Shown one piece after another: positions 44,312-55,945 of a stretch of DNA of 64,000 nt. Numbering within the stretch: position 1 is the stretch's first letter; each line of letters opens with the position of its first letter. Source of the DNA: Typhlomys cinereus. Taxonomy: Eukaryota; Chordata; Mammalia; Rodentia; Platacanthomyidae. Made by a program: the position numbers and the translations under genes. The notes beneath the pieces were generated by a model. It worked only from the letters and a program-made list of their open reading frames with translations, had not been told where the DNA came from and did not search any database. The DNA lies in the NCBI GenBank assembly GCA_023101885.1, contig JALPQD010000160.1:1612001-1676000 (forward strand), read 5' to 3'.

Positions 44312-44317
44312 ACTCTG

Positions 44318-44328
44318 CGTGTGTGTGT

Positions 44329-44373
<45 letters not shown>
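44318..44373. repeat. (TG)n microsatellite
   Basis: About 27 TG units with one interruption. Confidence 0.95.
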
Positions 44374-44374
<1 letters not shown>

Positions 44375-44465
44375 CAAGGTCTTTCTGTTTATCCCATTTT
44401 AACCTCAAGTTCAAATTCATCAACCTCCTGCCTCAGCGTTGAACATATGCCATGACACTGGCTTA
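44374..44465 (-). mobile_element. B1 SINE fragment, minus orientation
   Basis: acaaggtctttctgtttatc, caacctcctgcctcagcgtt and catatgccatgacactggc match a reversed, diverged B1. Confidence 0.65.
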
Positions 44466-44874
44466 TTGACATATTTTACAGGGTAGTGACTATTACTAGG
44501 CTTTGGCATATTGAGATGAGCTACCCTACTTTTGTGTTTATAACTGACTAAAACAGTATAAGATGCAGCAGGAATACTTTGGGTCTCTAAATGTGGAAGG
44601 TAGTTTTTTTTTTTTTTTTTTTTAACTGCTGTATTAGTTATATAAGATGCAGTAACAAAAACCATAGAGTAAGTGCCGCGAACACCAGAAATCAACATTT
44701 CACAGTTCTAGGGTTATAAACCAACTAACTAATCAATCAATCAACCAACCATCCAACCAACCAAACAAACAAACAAACAAACATATCCTTTCCAAAACCC
44801 CACAGTTCTTAAGGATGAAAGTCTAAGATCAGGGTACTGTTTTCCTTACACAGTGGACCCAGAAATTCAGCTCT

Positions 44875-44880
<6 letters not shown>

Positions 44881-44935
<55 letters not shown>
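44881..44935. repeat. (CT)n microsatellite
   Basis: About 26 uninterrupted CT units, continuing as looser pyrimidine sequence to about 45000. Confidence 0.95.
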
Positions 44936-44938
<3 letters not shown>

Positions 44939-45009
44939 TCCCTCTCTATTTCTCTTTCTCTCTCCCTCCCTTCCTTCTTTTCTCTATTTCTCATTCCTTT
45001 TTTTCATGT

Positions 45010-45215
45010 GTATATGAGAGAGGGAGAGAGAGAGAAGAGAGAGAGAGAGATAAAACACTTGCCACCCAGTTTGGTCACTTGAGTTTGATCCCTGAAATCA
45101 TCTGGTAGAAAGAGAGAACCAACTCTTGCAAGTTGTCCTTTGACCTCCACATGTGCACCTTCTCTATTTCTGCATATAATCAGACAAGATAAAGAAATAA
45201 ATCTAAAAAAATAAC
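45010..45215 (+). mobile_element. B2/B3-type SINE
   Basis: GA run, cacttgagtttgatccctga, gttgtcctttgacctccaca and an AATAAATCTAAAAA tail. Confidence 0.7.
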
Positions 45216-45769
45216 TAGAGTAAGGCTTGGTCATTGCAATTTAAAGTCTTCAATTACTATCTAATTTTCTAGGTTAGAAGCCTATAGTTTTAAGACATGA
45301 GCTGTGTGGGGAGAAGATAGGATGGCTTTGCTGCTACCGTGAGTTGGTTATGAGTCTAGGTCTATCTGGGCTTGTCTGTGTGCGCTGTCCCTCTTTGTGT
45401 GGCACTAACACTAAATAAACTTGGTCACAACAGTGTATTTATGAAATCCTTGATCATTACAACTTTAAACTTAGCTTTTAATTTTAATAACTAGGCTGCC
45501 TCATGGGGAAGTAATCCAAGTGCATATAAATTTAAGGCGAAATGAATTTTGCTCTCTCACAACTGATCTTATCTATATCATGGTCATTTCTTCTTTCCAG
45601 AATATAAACTTAAGACTATAAATATATTTTGTGTAATGATGTTTATCAACAGTATTATGTAGATTATTTCTGTTATGCTTATAAGTTATATATTAAATTT
45701 AAAAAAACAAAAAATATGAAGAATTGATTGTTGAGCAAAATATCCATTCAGAAATAAATGTGGAACCCC
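45216..45769. other. Unassigned AT-rich sequence
   Basis: No gene or repeat recognised. Confidence 0.45.
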
Positions 45770-46076
45770 GGAAAAGGCACAGTGGGGTGAAGCCTGGGGA
45801 CATGGATTGGGGTTTCCAGAACTTGCCTAAAAGCTGGATACGGTCATGTGCGAATCAGCCCTGGTGATCCTGTGAAGAGAGGGAGGTGGGGACAGAAGCA
45901 TCCCTGGAAGCTCACGGGCTAGCTGGCCTGGTGACTCGGCGGGGCTAGAGTGCCTCAAACTAGGTGGACAGCAGGACCCAACAGCCAAGGTTGTCCTCTC
46001 ACCTCCACAGGTGTGCTGGGGTAGATGTGTGTCTACCCGCATGCACACACACCACGTGCATCCACACGGAACACTT
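45770..46076 (+). mobile_element. B4-type SINE
   Basis: gggacatggattggggtttc, gcctggtgactcggcggggc, ggttgtcctctcacctccac and a tail acacttaaaa match the B4 layout. Confidence 0.65.
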
Positions 46077-46093
46077 AAAAATAACAGGAATAG

Positions 46094-46368
46094 GGGCTGG
46101 AGAGGTGGCTCAGGGGTTAAGCCTCTGCCTTGCAGGCAGAAGGTCCTGAGTTCGGATCCCAGATCCCACGTGTAGACGCCAGGTGGAAGCGGGGGCGGCC
46201 TGCGTTCAGGTCCTGGTAGGGCGGAGCCTGTAAATCCCGGGGCAGAAGGAGGTGGAGGTGTCCATGGTGGTTCGCGAATTCGTCCGTGGTTCTACACACA
46301 CACAGACACACACACACACATACATACGTACACATGCACAATTGAATAAATAATAAAAAAAATTAAAA
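46094..46368 (+). mobile_element. SINE-1
   Basis: Near-complete young copy in the A-rich tail of a B4 SINE. Target duplication aaaaataacaggaatagg (46077-46093 plus the first G; 46369-46386). Confidence 0.94.
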
Positions 46369-46627
46369 AAAAATAACAGGAATAGGTGTGTCATCATTGC
46401 TGACAGAATTATCAAACCCATAGGAACGATCATCTGTGATGATAGCTTGGCCACGCCCACGGAAACTGAGCTTGAGTGTAGTCCTGCCTCTTATGCGTCA
46501 CTGTAGGTCACCAGGCAGCTTCTGCCCATGCTCCAGCCTCAGCTCTGCCACTTACTGGCTGTGGCAGAGCTGAGAAAGGCGCCCGGCCTCCCTATGCCAC
46601 TTTGCCATCTGTAAGATGACATCAATA

Positions 46628-46836
46628 GGGCTGGGGAGATGGATCAGGGGTTAAAGCCTTTGTCCTGCAAGCAAAAGGATCTGAGTTCAGATCCCCAGAT
46701 GCCACGTAAAAGTGCCAGTTCAATGTGGCAGCAGACTGTCATTCCCGCCCTGGAAGGAAGAGCCTGGGAAACCCCAGAGTCAAACAATAAAGAGGTAGCG
46801 CAATCCAGGATGATTCTCAATGTCATCCTTGGGTCT

Positions 46837-46872
<36 letters not shown>
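46628..46872 (+). mobile_element. SINE-2 with (AC)n end
   Basis: GGGCTGGGGAGATGGATCAG, gatctgagttcagatcccca, caatccaggatgattctcaa, then an AC run (46839-46870). Confidence 0.88.
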
Positions 46873-46874
<2 letters not shown>

Positions 46875-47590
46875 CACACTCAGTTAAATGCCTTCTTCCT
46901 ATGAGAGAGAGAGAGAGAGGACATAATAGTCAAAATGTACAGAGCACAGGATTTTTGCAGCAGTTAAATGAGATCATAGACACTGAGCACTGGAAATACC
47001 ACTACTAAGTAGAATGTGCCAACTAGCCATTTGTTACAGTTGTGCAGTGAGTAGAAGTCTTCGGGGTGAGCATTCGCAATCCAATCTGAGTTTGAATCCA
47101 GTCTCACTAGCAGCTCAAAGATCCCGGCTTTTCCTCTGGAAAAAGGAATAGAAGCAGGACAAGGAACTGCTGGACTAGAGCAAAGTGGTAGAGGGGCCTG
47201 GCTCATAGTAAGCACCAAGAAGATACCAACTTAGGGATGTGTTCTCACATAGCAAATAGATGTGCCTCCCGCATATCACATGAAATATGAGATGATAAAT
47301 TGGTATCAAGTGGAAATGTTGCATCCTGTTTCACCACCCTAGAGGAGAACTTAAGGTCACATATTTTTAGTAGTAATATGACTCCAAACATCTATTTTGC
47401 TTATTATGAAAATGTCTTTCTTTTTTTGGGTCTCTATGTCACGGTAAGCCCAGAAACGCAGGACTTTATTACTCAGCCTCAGGGAATCAGCACCAATGAA
47501 TGTTCTCGGTTGCTGGGAGACTATTTGTTAGTCCTGTGGTGACATCTGTGTGGTGGTCTGGACTGACCGGCCCTCTCTTTACAGTTTTCC
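46873..47590. other. Unassigned non-coding sequence
   Basis: A short GA run at 46903-46919; otherwise nothing recognised. The 80-residue frame at 47300 has no family I know. Confidence 0.4.
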
Positions 47591-47989
47591 CAAACTAGTT
47601 AAAAGGGACTCCATCATCCAAAGTAGAAAATCAAGATGCCACTTGTCTCATGTTGAAAAACATCATAACAATGAACAGTGCCATAAGAAGAACTGAAAAA
47701 AATCCCAAAATTTCGGAAATGAAGCACACACTGTGAATTTCCCATGCCAAAATAAAAATCGTGACAGGAATTTTAAAAAGTGGTTGCAATTGGTTAATAT
47801 TAACGATGACAGTAAGTATATGAAAACTCATGATATGAAGGATGTGAAAGACATTTACAATGATAACTTTAAAAAACTCTGAAGGTAGAAATTGAAGAAG
47901 ATACTAAAAGATGAAATGATCCCCTATCCTCATGGAACTAGGAGAATTGTGAAAATGGCTATTAACAGAAGCAACCTACAGACCATTAA

Positions 47990-48023
47990 CTGTTTATCTA
48001 TTTAGTGCGTATGCGCATGTGTG

Positions 48024-48066
<43 letters not shown>

Positions 48067-48279
48067 TTGAGGGCCCTGTAGAGGACCAAGGGTGACTTTG
48101 GGAATTATCGTGGTTTGCTTCTACTTCCTTCTTGCTTTGCTCTGGAATTTCCCAAGCTCTGCCCACAAGGGCAGGAAATGCAAGCTGTCTGGCGCTTTTA
48201 TGTGGGACCTGGGATCCGAACTCAGGATCTTCTGCTTGTGAGGCAGGTTCTTAAGCCCTGGGCAATCTCTCCAGCCCCC
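47990..48279 (-). mobile_element. SINE-2, minus orientation
   Basis: GT run (48020-48063), body, reversed head. Target duplication acagaccattaa (47978-47989, 48280-48291). Confidence 0.92.
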
Positions 48280-48302
48280 ACAGACCATTAAAAATCCCAA
48301 TG

Positions 48303-48478
48303 CATTGCTGGTGAGATGGCTTAGTAAGTAAGGTGCCTGCTTGCACACCTGGTGACCTGTTGGAATCAACATTGTGGAAAGAGAGAATCTACCTTCTCTG
48401 ACCTCCACACGTGTGATACTATGCCCATACCTTTTTCCTCTATGTATAACAAACAAAATATTAAAATTATTTTAAAAA
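48303..48478 (+). mobile_element. B2/B3-type SINE
   Basis: GCTGGTGAGATGGCTTAGTA, gcctgcttgcacacctggtg, ttctctgacctccacacgtg and an A-rich tail. Confidence 0.8.
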
Positions 48479-48699
48479 TCCAAATGCTTATTTTCATAAA
48501 AATAGAAACAACGACATTAAAATTCATATGGAAGCAATCCTGAACAAAAAAGAAATAATGTTGGAAGTATGATTTCAATACTCAGAGTCATAGTAAGAAA
48601 ATTGTCATATTATTGGAACAAAAGATGAGTAAATCAGTTGAATAGAATAGAACAGACATATATATATCTCCACAGAATTATAGTCACTTGGCTTTTTTA

Positions 48700-49310
48700 A
48701 AAATTGAGATTCTTTTTTGAGCTCAAATAACATAAACTTTATTTTTTTAATATTGTATACATGAATGAAGTGATTTTATAATATTTTTAACCCTTAGTCC
48801 CAAATCCCATCCCCCCACTTTTTCTCCTTACAACCCTTCACGTCCCTTACCTGACTCCCTCCTATTTTAAATCTTTTTTGCTTGTGTGGCCCACTGTGTT
48901 TCATCTAGTCTGTAATGACTTATGCCTGACTTGATTCATGCTCTAGCAAGCGTCCTAGATCATTGGATATACCTTTACTTCCCCATCAGCATTAGTCCTT
49001 ATCAGTCTTTCAGAGAGGTATGGAGTTTCTTGAGATCTTTCTGATGTTATGGTGAGATGTTAATAAGATAGTTCCTGTGCACTTCTTATGTAAGTATATG
49101 TATCTCCTATGAAATCTTGTATATCACAACTATGTCATGTCCAGGAGTTCAGCCATCTTCCCGCTTCAGTCTCTTACAATCTTGTCTTCTCCTCTTCCTT
49201 GATGTTCCCTGAACCTTAGGGTAGGGGTGGGTGAGGCTTATATGTCCTGTTTAGGGACAAGCAGTCCATAGACACTTATGTTTGGCATTTTCAGCCACCT
49301 GACTGAAATA
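48700..49310 (-). mobile_element. Probable antisense LINE-1 3' UTR
   Basis: T-rich start, pyrimidine-rich block (48800-48870), then sequence resembling a reversed LINE-1 3' UTR, set between two pieces of sense LINE-1 ORF2. Family identity is uncertain. Confidence 0.4.
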
Positions 49311-49599
49311 TATACATGGGAGAAAAGACAGTTTTTTCAACAAATGGTGCTGGGAAAACTGGATAGCCTCATACAGAAGAATGAAATTAGATCCCCATCT
49401 TTCCAGATGGATCTTAATAGATTAGAAGAGAAATGATTAGAGGAGAAAGTAGAGAAAACATTTCAAAATGTAAGTATAGATAAAGACGTTCTGAACAGGT
49501 ATGTAGTCACTCAAGATATGATGTCAAGGGAGGGGGGATGGAGGGAATCAGAGATAAGTACTCAATATGCTTGTAAAACTAAAAAGAATAAAATAAGTA

Positions 49600-50555
49600 A
49601 AAATAAAATTTTAAAAAGGAGAAGCCCCCATGGCCGTTTACCTTTTAAGCACCTAATCTCTTATTGCTGTCACATCACTAACACATTTCAGAGTGCCACA
49701 TGGAAGCCACAGCATGCTCCAGTTCTTGAAATACCACACAAATGAAACTCACTTGTCACACAAAATACACAAAAAAGAAATTACATCTATGCTGTTAAGC
49801 TACTTTTTTTGTGATAACGATATATTATAGCAGCTAACATTATCCTAATTCATGAAGCTTCTCATTTCTACTTCAGGTTTAGCTTGCCTCTTGAGATCTA
49901 AGCTATGATAAGCATGAATTGTTAATCTCGAACACTGCACAAAATACTAACCTATGTATGCTCCTAGGATATTCTAGGCATTGCTGTTTCTATAAATACT
50001 GTGGAACCAAAAGGAGGCTCCTATTGGCAAATGAATTTGGGAAGTGCTATATAATTTTCTGAGAAACTGATATTAATTTTTTTAATGAAATGAAGCAACC
50101 CTACTTTGTAAAATTCCAAATTAGATTACAATCTCAGGACTTTAAAGCCAGGCAAGTGATCAAACACTACCCTTTAAATTTAGCTTCTTCTGTCCTGGAC
50201 TCTGATGTCTATAGAACAGTCTGTAAAATGTAGCAAGATTTGCTTCTTTGACCATAAGAGTATAAAATTGTATTATATTTTTACTATTTTTCCAATTATA
50301 CATGACTTATTACATTTAAAATGTTGTTTATTATGAGAAATGCCAAGTAATATCAAAATAGCATTCACAATGGAATAAACTTTAACAAAAACAAATCTTG
50401 AAAAATCGAATTTCATGTATCCCTATTGATGTTTCTCTAAACCATCAGGTTACTGTGAAGAAAAAAAAGATAATGTCAACAGTGAACATACAGAACTTCA
50501 GAAAACTAAAAAGCTCCTGTACAGCAATGGAAACTTAATCTGGTGAAGAGACAGC
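49600..50555. other. Unassigned AT-rich sequence
   Basis: Nearly 1 kb with no recognisable gene or repeat. Confidence 0.45.
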
Positions 50556-50559
50556 ATGC

Positions 50560-50755
50560 CTAATCCTAGGTTAAAGCGCTTGGCAGAAATGGCAATTGTC
50601 TGCAATTCTGGCCCTGGAGGGCAGAGCTTGTGAAACCCTAGAGTAAACCAATAAGGTAGAGCAATCCAGAATAATTCCTGAAATCACCCTTGGGCCTTCA
50701 CAGATATACACTGTGTCCTCTTCTACACACACCCACATACATCTACACAGTCAAA
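50560..50755 (+). mobile_element. SINE-2 lacking its head
   Basis: gcagagcttgtgaaacccta, gagcaatccagaataattcc and cacccttgggccttcacaga match the SINE-2 body; the tRNA head is decayed or missing. Confidence 0.72.
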
Positions 50756-51009
50756 AACCAAACCAAAACAAAACAAAAAACCTAGATGAAAAATGTTCAA
50801 CCTCACTAGCTATCAGAGAAATGTAATTAAAATTCTATTAAGATTCCACCTTACCCCAGTTAGAAGGGTGGACATTAAGAAAACAATGGCAAACGCTAGT
50901 AAGGGTGTGGACAACAGGAATCCTATACATTGATGGGAGATGGTGAACTGCTTCCGTCACTGTGATAATCAGTAATCAGTATGGAGGCTTTTCAAAAAAC
51001 TAGAACTAG

Positions 51010-51312
51010 GGCTGGAGAGGTGGCTCAGGGGTTAAGCCTCCGCCTTGCAGGCGGAAGGTCCTGAGTTCGGATCCCAGATCCCACGTATAGACGCCAGGTG
51101 GAAGCGGGGGCGGCCTGCGCTTCTGGTCCTGGTAGGGCGGAGCCTGTGAATCCCGGGGCAGAAGGAGGTGGAGGTGTCCATGGTGGTTCGCGAATTCGTC
51201 CGTGGTTCTACACATACACAGACACACACACACAGACATACACACACGCACGCACATACACACGCACATGCGCACAGTTGAATAAATAATAATAATAATA
51301 AAAATTAAAAAA
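51010..51312 (+). mobile_element. SINE-1 in LINE-1
   Basis: Near-consensus short-body copy. Perfect 16-bp target duplication aaaaaactagaactag (50994-51009, 51313-51328). A good reference copy: the tRNA-like part is 51010-51080, the body runs to about 51215, followed by the ACAC run and the AATAAATAATAATAA tail. Confidence 0.96.
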
Positions 51313-51727
51313 AAAAAACTAGAACTAGACCTACCATATGATGCAGCTGTATCACTCCTGGATATTTACCCAAAGGACTACAAGTCCACATACCAAAGAG
51401 ATACTTGTGTATCAATGTCTATTGCAACACTGCTCATAATAGCTCAGTGATGGTGCCAACCCAGGTGCTCATCAACAGAGGAATAGATGAAGGAAATGAG
51501 GCTTGTGTACATGATAGAGCTTTATAAGCCATAAAGAAGAACAGTTAGATCATTTGCAAGAAAATGAATGCAACTGAAGATGGAGGAAACAGGAGGCACT
51601 CAAATTAAGAGTATTGAGTTGGTCTCATAGCATGTTTTGTAGTTCATTTTATTTGGATACAGAAAGTCATGTGTATATATCACGTGAAGTAGATGTGAGG
51701 TATCTAGGTGAACCAAGGGGACTGGTG

Positions 51728-52251
51728 AGGTATTAACTTGACAGTTGAAGGCTTCAGCTCTGGGTACACTGGTAAAGAATCAGTAGTTGAGTTAAACTCT
51801 GTGCGAGCCTGCAGGAAATTGTCTGATTGATGGGGAGGCCCAGCCCATGGTGGGTGGGGCTAATCCCTGAGAGCTGGTTAAGTAAATTGTCAGTCTTCAG
51901 CATATTTAGACAGGAATGCTGTCTGAAAAGGGAAGTTTGCCCCTCTTCACTGTCCTGTGGATTAGTGTGCTAATTCCCCTGGCCTCTGGTGCTGGTGTGG
52001 ACTCTCCTGTCAATCTGGAGTAATATCTGTAACAGGACAATTGTAAGCCAAACTCCCCTTGTTTAACTGATAATAAAAACATTGAATTTTTCCCCTACAA
52101 ATCTCTTGGCGTGCTCTCACCTACCTATGTGAACATATGTGCCTGCTTGTCAGCCAATAAGAAATGAGCTGTTGGGGTAGGTGTATAAGCTTGTTTCCCC
52201 TTAAGCCATTTTGTCACGAATTTATCATCAATATGCAGAGTAGCTCTGACA
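51728..52251 (+). mobile_element. LTR-1-type LTR with an internal insert
   Basis: attaacttgacagttgaagg, gggtggggctaatccctgag, tttatcatcaatatgcagag and the end CTCTGACA match LTR-1. About 100 bp (52085-52185) is extra relative to other copies and is related, inverted, to 57388-57483. Confidence 0.72.
52085..52180 (-). repeat. Short dispersed repeat, copy 1
   Basis: Its reverse complement aligns with 57388-57483 at roughly 80% by eye. Shared blocks include tttcttattggc and gccaagagatttgtagg. On the + strand it holds gccaataagaaatgagctgt followed by ggtgtataagcttg, resembling CCAAT and TATA-like boxes. Confidence 0.65.
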
Positions 52252-52627
52252 TCCCTCTTGAACAAGGTTTCATGAGCATTAGTGCAAAGGGTGATTTCAA
52301 TGTTTAGCTTAGGACTGAGCAGTCCACAGTCACTTTTTCTATGCACTTTGGCCGGTTGTGGCTCTGTGTTAATCATCTTCCATTGAAAAAGGATGCTTGT
52401 TGATCAAACGCTGAGTGCTTCTCTAATCTATTGGTATAATGGTAAGCGTTTAGAGGACAGTTACTATCAAGCATTTATAGCTAAAACTAAGTAATTTGTT
52501 CCCACCTAAGGCTTATGGTCTCCTTTGAGAAGTATTTTTTAAAGGAATATCTGAAAGCAGTTTCTCTCACTGACATAAATAAAAAATTCCTGAATAGGTT
52601 ATTAGAAACTAAAAAACTAGTGATTAT
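52252..52627. other. Unassigned non-coding sequence
   Basis: Nothing recognised between the LTR and the next SINE-1. Confidence 0.45.
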
Positions 52628-52642
52628 AAAAATATCAGTATA

Positions 52643-52912
52643 GGGGCTGGAGAGGTGGCTCAAGGGTTAAGCCTTCGCCTTGCAGGCGGAAGGTCCTGAG
52701 TTGGGATCCCAGATCCCACTTATAGACGCCAGGCGGAAGAGGGGGGAGGAGGGGCGGCCTGCGTTTCTGGTCCTGGTAGGGCGGAGCCTGTGAATCCCGG
52801 GGCAGAAGGAGGTGGAGGCGTCCATGGTGGTTCCTGAATTCGTCCGTGGTTCTACACACACACAAACAGACGCAGTTGAATAAATAATAATAATAATAAT
52901 AATAATAAATTT
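52643..52912 (+). mobile_element. SINE-1
   Basis: Complete copy with an extra GGGGGGAGGA patch in the body. Target duplication aaatatcagtata on the left and aaaaatcagtata on the right (to 52927). Confidence 0.92.
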
Positions 52913-53029
52913 AAAAAAATCAGTATAACCGAAATGGGTTTATCCACAATTATTAGCTTATCATTTAATAATTAATCAGTATGATTACCTCATTGGCAAA
53001 ATAATACATGAGTATAATAGAAACATGTA

Positions 53030-53345
53030 AACATTTCAGTAGATGCTGAAAAATCATGACCAATCACAACATTCTTTATAATTAAAAAAAACTCTTATCA
53101 AACTACAGGTATAAGGGAAATTCCTTAACTTGGTAGAAAGTAAATACAGACAAAAGCACAGCACAGGGTTTGCTTAATGGTGAAGTGTTGACAGCTTTCA
53201 CTCTGAGATCAGAAATGAGATAACCGCGTCTATAGTCTCTATTTCCCTTCAGCATCATACCTGATATCCTAAGTAGTGCCAAGTAGGGAAGAGAAGGAGC
53301 TAAGGAACATTGAAATTGGGAAGTAAGAACTACAACATCCACCAA
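53030..53345 (+). mobile_element. Very old LINE-1 ORF2 remnant
   Basis: agatgctgaaaaatcatgac and aatggtgaagtgttgacagc resemble the reverse-transcriptase region of ancient LINE-1, heavily decayed. Confidence 0.4.
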
Positions 53346-53527
53346 ACACACACAAGCTAATTGGGGAGATGGAAACTACAACAATGTGCAGATATGTCAA
53401 TTTCATAAGATGTTTGCATAGCTCCAGAAACTAGTTGTAGTTTCATGTACTATTACAAACAGTTGCGTGGAAAGCATTTTGGAAAGAGGTGCTGGATTCT
53501 GCAAAGCAAACTACCTAAGAGTATCTA

Positions 53528-53668
53528 TCAAGGACCCTGGAGGGGGTCTATATCCCTGCAATCCGCACTTGGGAGGTAGAAGCAGGAGGATCGGAAGTTG
53601 AAGGTCATCCTCATCTACAAGGAGACTTTGATGTCATCCTGAACTACAGAAGACTCCATCTTAAAAAA
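53528..53668 (+). mobile_element. B1 SINE
   Basis: Diverged B1: ctgcaatccgcacttgggag, agcaggaggatcggaagttg, agactccatcttaaaaaaaa. Confidence 0.72.
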
Positions 53669-53875
53669 AAAAGTTTTGTTTTTTTTTAAACATAAGTAAA
53701 ATGGAGAGCTATGTTAAAAAATAGAAGAATCAATATTGCCTCAATGTTTTTTCTAAAAATATATTAGTTAAATGCAGTTACAAGAAAATTCTAGCAGTTG
53801 GAGATCCTATACTCCTAGATAAAGCAAAACGCAAGTATTAGGAGTAGTGAGGGCGGGAGGTGGGGGAGAAATTTT

Positions 53876-54179
53876 ATTATTATTATTATTATTATTTATT
53901 CAACTGTGTGCATGTGCGTGTGTATGTGCGCGCGCGTGTGTGTGTGTATCTGTGTGTGCGTGTGTCTGTGTATGTGTAGAACCACGGACGAATTCGCGAA
54001 CCACCATGGACTCCTCCATCTCCTTCTGCCCCGGGATTCACAGGCTCCGCCCTACCAGGACCAGAAGCACAGGCCGCCCTGCTTCTGCCTGGCGTCTATA
54101 CGTGGGATCTGGGATCACGAACTCGGGACCTTCCGCCTGCAAGGCGGAGGCTTAACCGCTGAGCCACCTCTCCAGCCCC
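53876..54179 (-). mobile_element. SINE-1, minus orientation
   Basis: Target duplication gagaaatttt (53866-53875, 54180-54189). Tail, GT/GC run, GAACCACGGACGAATTCGCG, body and reversed head. Confidence 0.93.
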
Positions 54180-54300
54180 GAGAAATTTTTTTTTCAATAA
54201 TGATTTGACATAAGGGTAGTCTTTTGGAAAAAAATATATATATCTTGCTTCTATCTTAGCCCATGAAAGATCAATGCTAGATGGATGAAAGCTTTAACTG

Positions 54301-54640
54301 CAGCTGGGAGAGGTGATGCACATTTGTATTACCAGCGTCAGGATGCCGAGGCAGGAGGATCACTTGAGCCCGGACCTTAGAGTCAACCTGAGTAGCACAG
54401 TGAGACTCTGTCTTAACGTAGGGGGGGATGAAGGTGCTCAGTTAGTAAAGGACTTACTGCACAAGCATGGAGACCTGAATTTGCATATCCATTATCAGGT
54501 AAAAGCTGAGCATGGTGCCTGCATCTGTAAATCCAGTGCTGGAAGGGACAAGACAGGGACAGGCAGAGCTCACCTGGCTGTCAGTCCAGCTGTATCAGTG
54601 AGTTCCAGGTTTAGTGAGAGATCTAGTATCAAAAAATAAG
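54301..54640 (+). mobile_element. B1 followed by a tRNA-headed SINE
   Basis: B1 at 54301-54417 (caggaggatcacttgagccc, gtgagactctgtcttaacg), then gatgaaggtgctcagttagt and acctgaatttgcatatccat, a diverged B2/ID-like unit to about 54640. Confidence 0.65.
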
Positions 54641-55112
54641 GTGGAGGAGTAACTGAGGAAGTCACAGTGAAGGAAGATCTTTGCAAACTATAGAACCAGA
54701 AAAAGGGCATAGATTCAAAATGTATAAAGAATTCCTACAAAATTAACAAAACGAAAGGGTCCATGCCCTAGAAAAGTTACTAAATATATGAAAAGGAGAC
54801 AAGTCCATTATCAGGCAAGTAATTAGACATCAATCCATTATTCAGTAGAGCACAATCAATGATAAGACAATTTATTGTTTGGACAACACCTATATAAACT
54901 CCAGCTAGAGAACCTCACACTCTGCTGATACCATAACAAACCTAACTGAGAGTGCTAAGACGAAAAATGTGTGAAGACACTGCGTGTTGATGAAGATGTA
55001 ACTGAGCCACTTATGTGTTGCTGCTGGGAGGAAATATTGGTACAAGTAGTTTGGAAAACCATTTGGCATGTCTGATGAATCTGAATCTATGCTTATCGAT
55101 ATAAACTAACAA

Positions 55113-55114
<2 letters not shown>

Positions 55115-55159
<45 letters not shown>

Positions 55160-55160
55160 T
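55115..55160. repeat. (GT)n microsatellite
   Basis: About 22 uninterrupted GT units. Confidence 0.95.
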
Positions 55161-55199
55161 ATATGTGTGTGTGTATGACTATAAAATATACCTGAAAAG

Positions 55200-55345
55200 C
55201 CAGTGGTTTTTCTTTTTGGGGGGGGGTCTCATGTAGCCAGGCTTGCTTAGAGCTCACTGTATAGCCAAGGATAACTGCCGATCTTCCTGTTTCCATTTCT
55301 CCAGTGCTGTGACTACAGGCATACACCACCACTCTTGACTTAAGA
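55200..55345 (-). mobile_element. B1 SINE, minus orientation
   Basis: ggtctcatgtagccaggctt, gatcttcctgtttcc, gctgtgactacaggcataca: reversed B1. Confidence 0.82.
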
Positions 55346-55629
55346 ATGTCGGTAATGACACAGTATTCTATTCTACCAACAGTAGAATGAATGAATAAAT
55401 TGTAATTTATTTGTACATGAGAATACAATGCACCAAAAAAATCAACAATTGTCACATACATTAATGTGGACGCATGAAAAAACCACAGTATTGATCAAAA
55501 GAAAGCACCTGCACACAATGTACATACTACGGTATTTCATTTATTCTGAGTATAGAAAAATAAACAAAACTGTAGGGTGTGGTGTGTGTGCCTGTAATAC
55601 AAGTAGCAAGAGATAGAGGTAGGAGAATT

Positions 55630-55738
55630 CTGAATTTGAGGATTTCTGTAGCCCAGGATGTCCTTGAACTCAGGGTGATCCTCTCACCTCGGTCCCCCAG
55701 GTGCCAGGACTACAGGCATGTGCTACCACACCTGGCTC
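55630..55738 (-). mobile_element. B1 SINE, minus orientation
   Basis: tgtagcccaggatgtccttg, ctcacctcggtcccccaggt, ccaggactacaggcatgtgc: reversed B1. Confidence 0.82.
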
Positions 55739-55784
55739 ATCTTCCTCACCTCCACGTAGGTGTGATCAAGTGTGTTGGTAGTGG

Positions 55785-55945
55785 GGAGGGGGCACTCTCT
55801 CATGGCAAGGTGCACATGTGGAGATCAAAGGGCAACTTTGTGGAGTCAATTCTCTCTATCCACCTTTTACATGGGTTCCAGGGATCAAATTTGGGATCAA
55901 ATTTGCAGCAAGTATTTTTACATTAAATCATCTCACTGGTTCTTG
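55785..55945 (-). mobile_element. B2/B3-type SINE, minus orientation
   Basis: gcacatgtggagatcaaagg, tacatgggttccagggatca, and a reversed head taaatcatctcactggttct. Confidence 0.7.

Larger units (their letters stand above)
47600..51640 (+). mobile_element. Degenerate LINE-1 ORF2 fragments, multiply interrupted
   Basis: LINE-1 ORF2 3' sequence is readable in pieces: 47800-47989, 48480-48690, 49315-49440 (ttcaacaaatggtgctggga) and 50780-51600 (gtgtggacaacaggaatcct; tgaatgcaactgaagatgga). Interruptions are SINE-2 (47990-48279), B3 (48303-48478), an antisense block (48700-49310), SINE-2 (50560-50755) and SINE-1 (51010-51312). 49600-50555 is unassigned. This may be more than one LINE-1. Confidence 0.65.
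54660..55565 (+). mobile_element. Old LINE-1 ORF2 3' remnant
   Basis: tgtataaagaattcctacaa, gctgggaggaaatattggta and tgaatgaataaattgtaatt match the end of ORF2 in an old LINE-1. It is interrupted by a (GT)n run (55115-55160) and a B1 (55200-55345). Confidence 0.6.
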
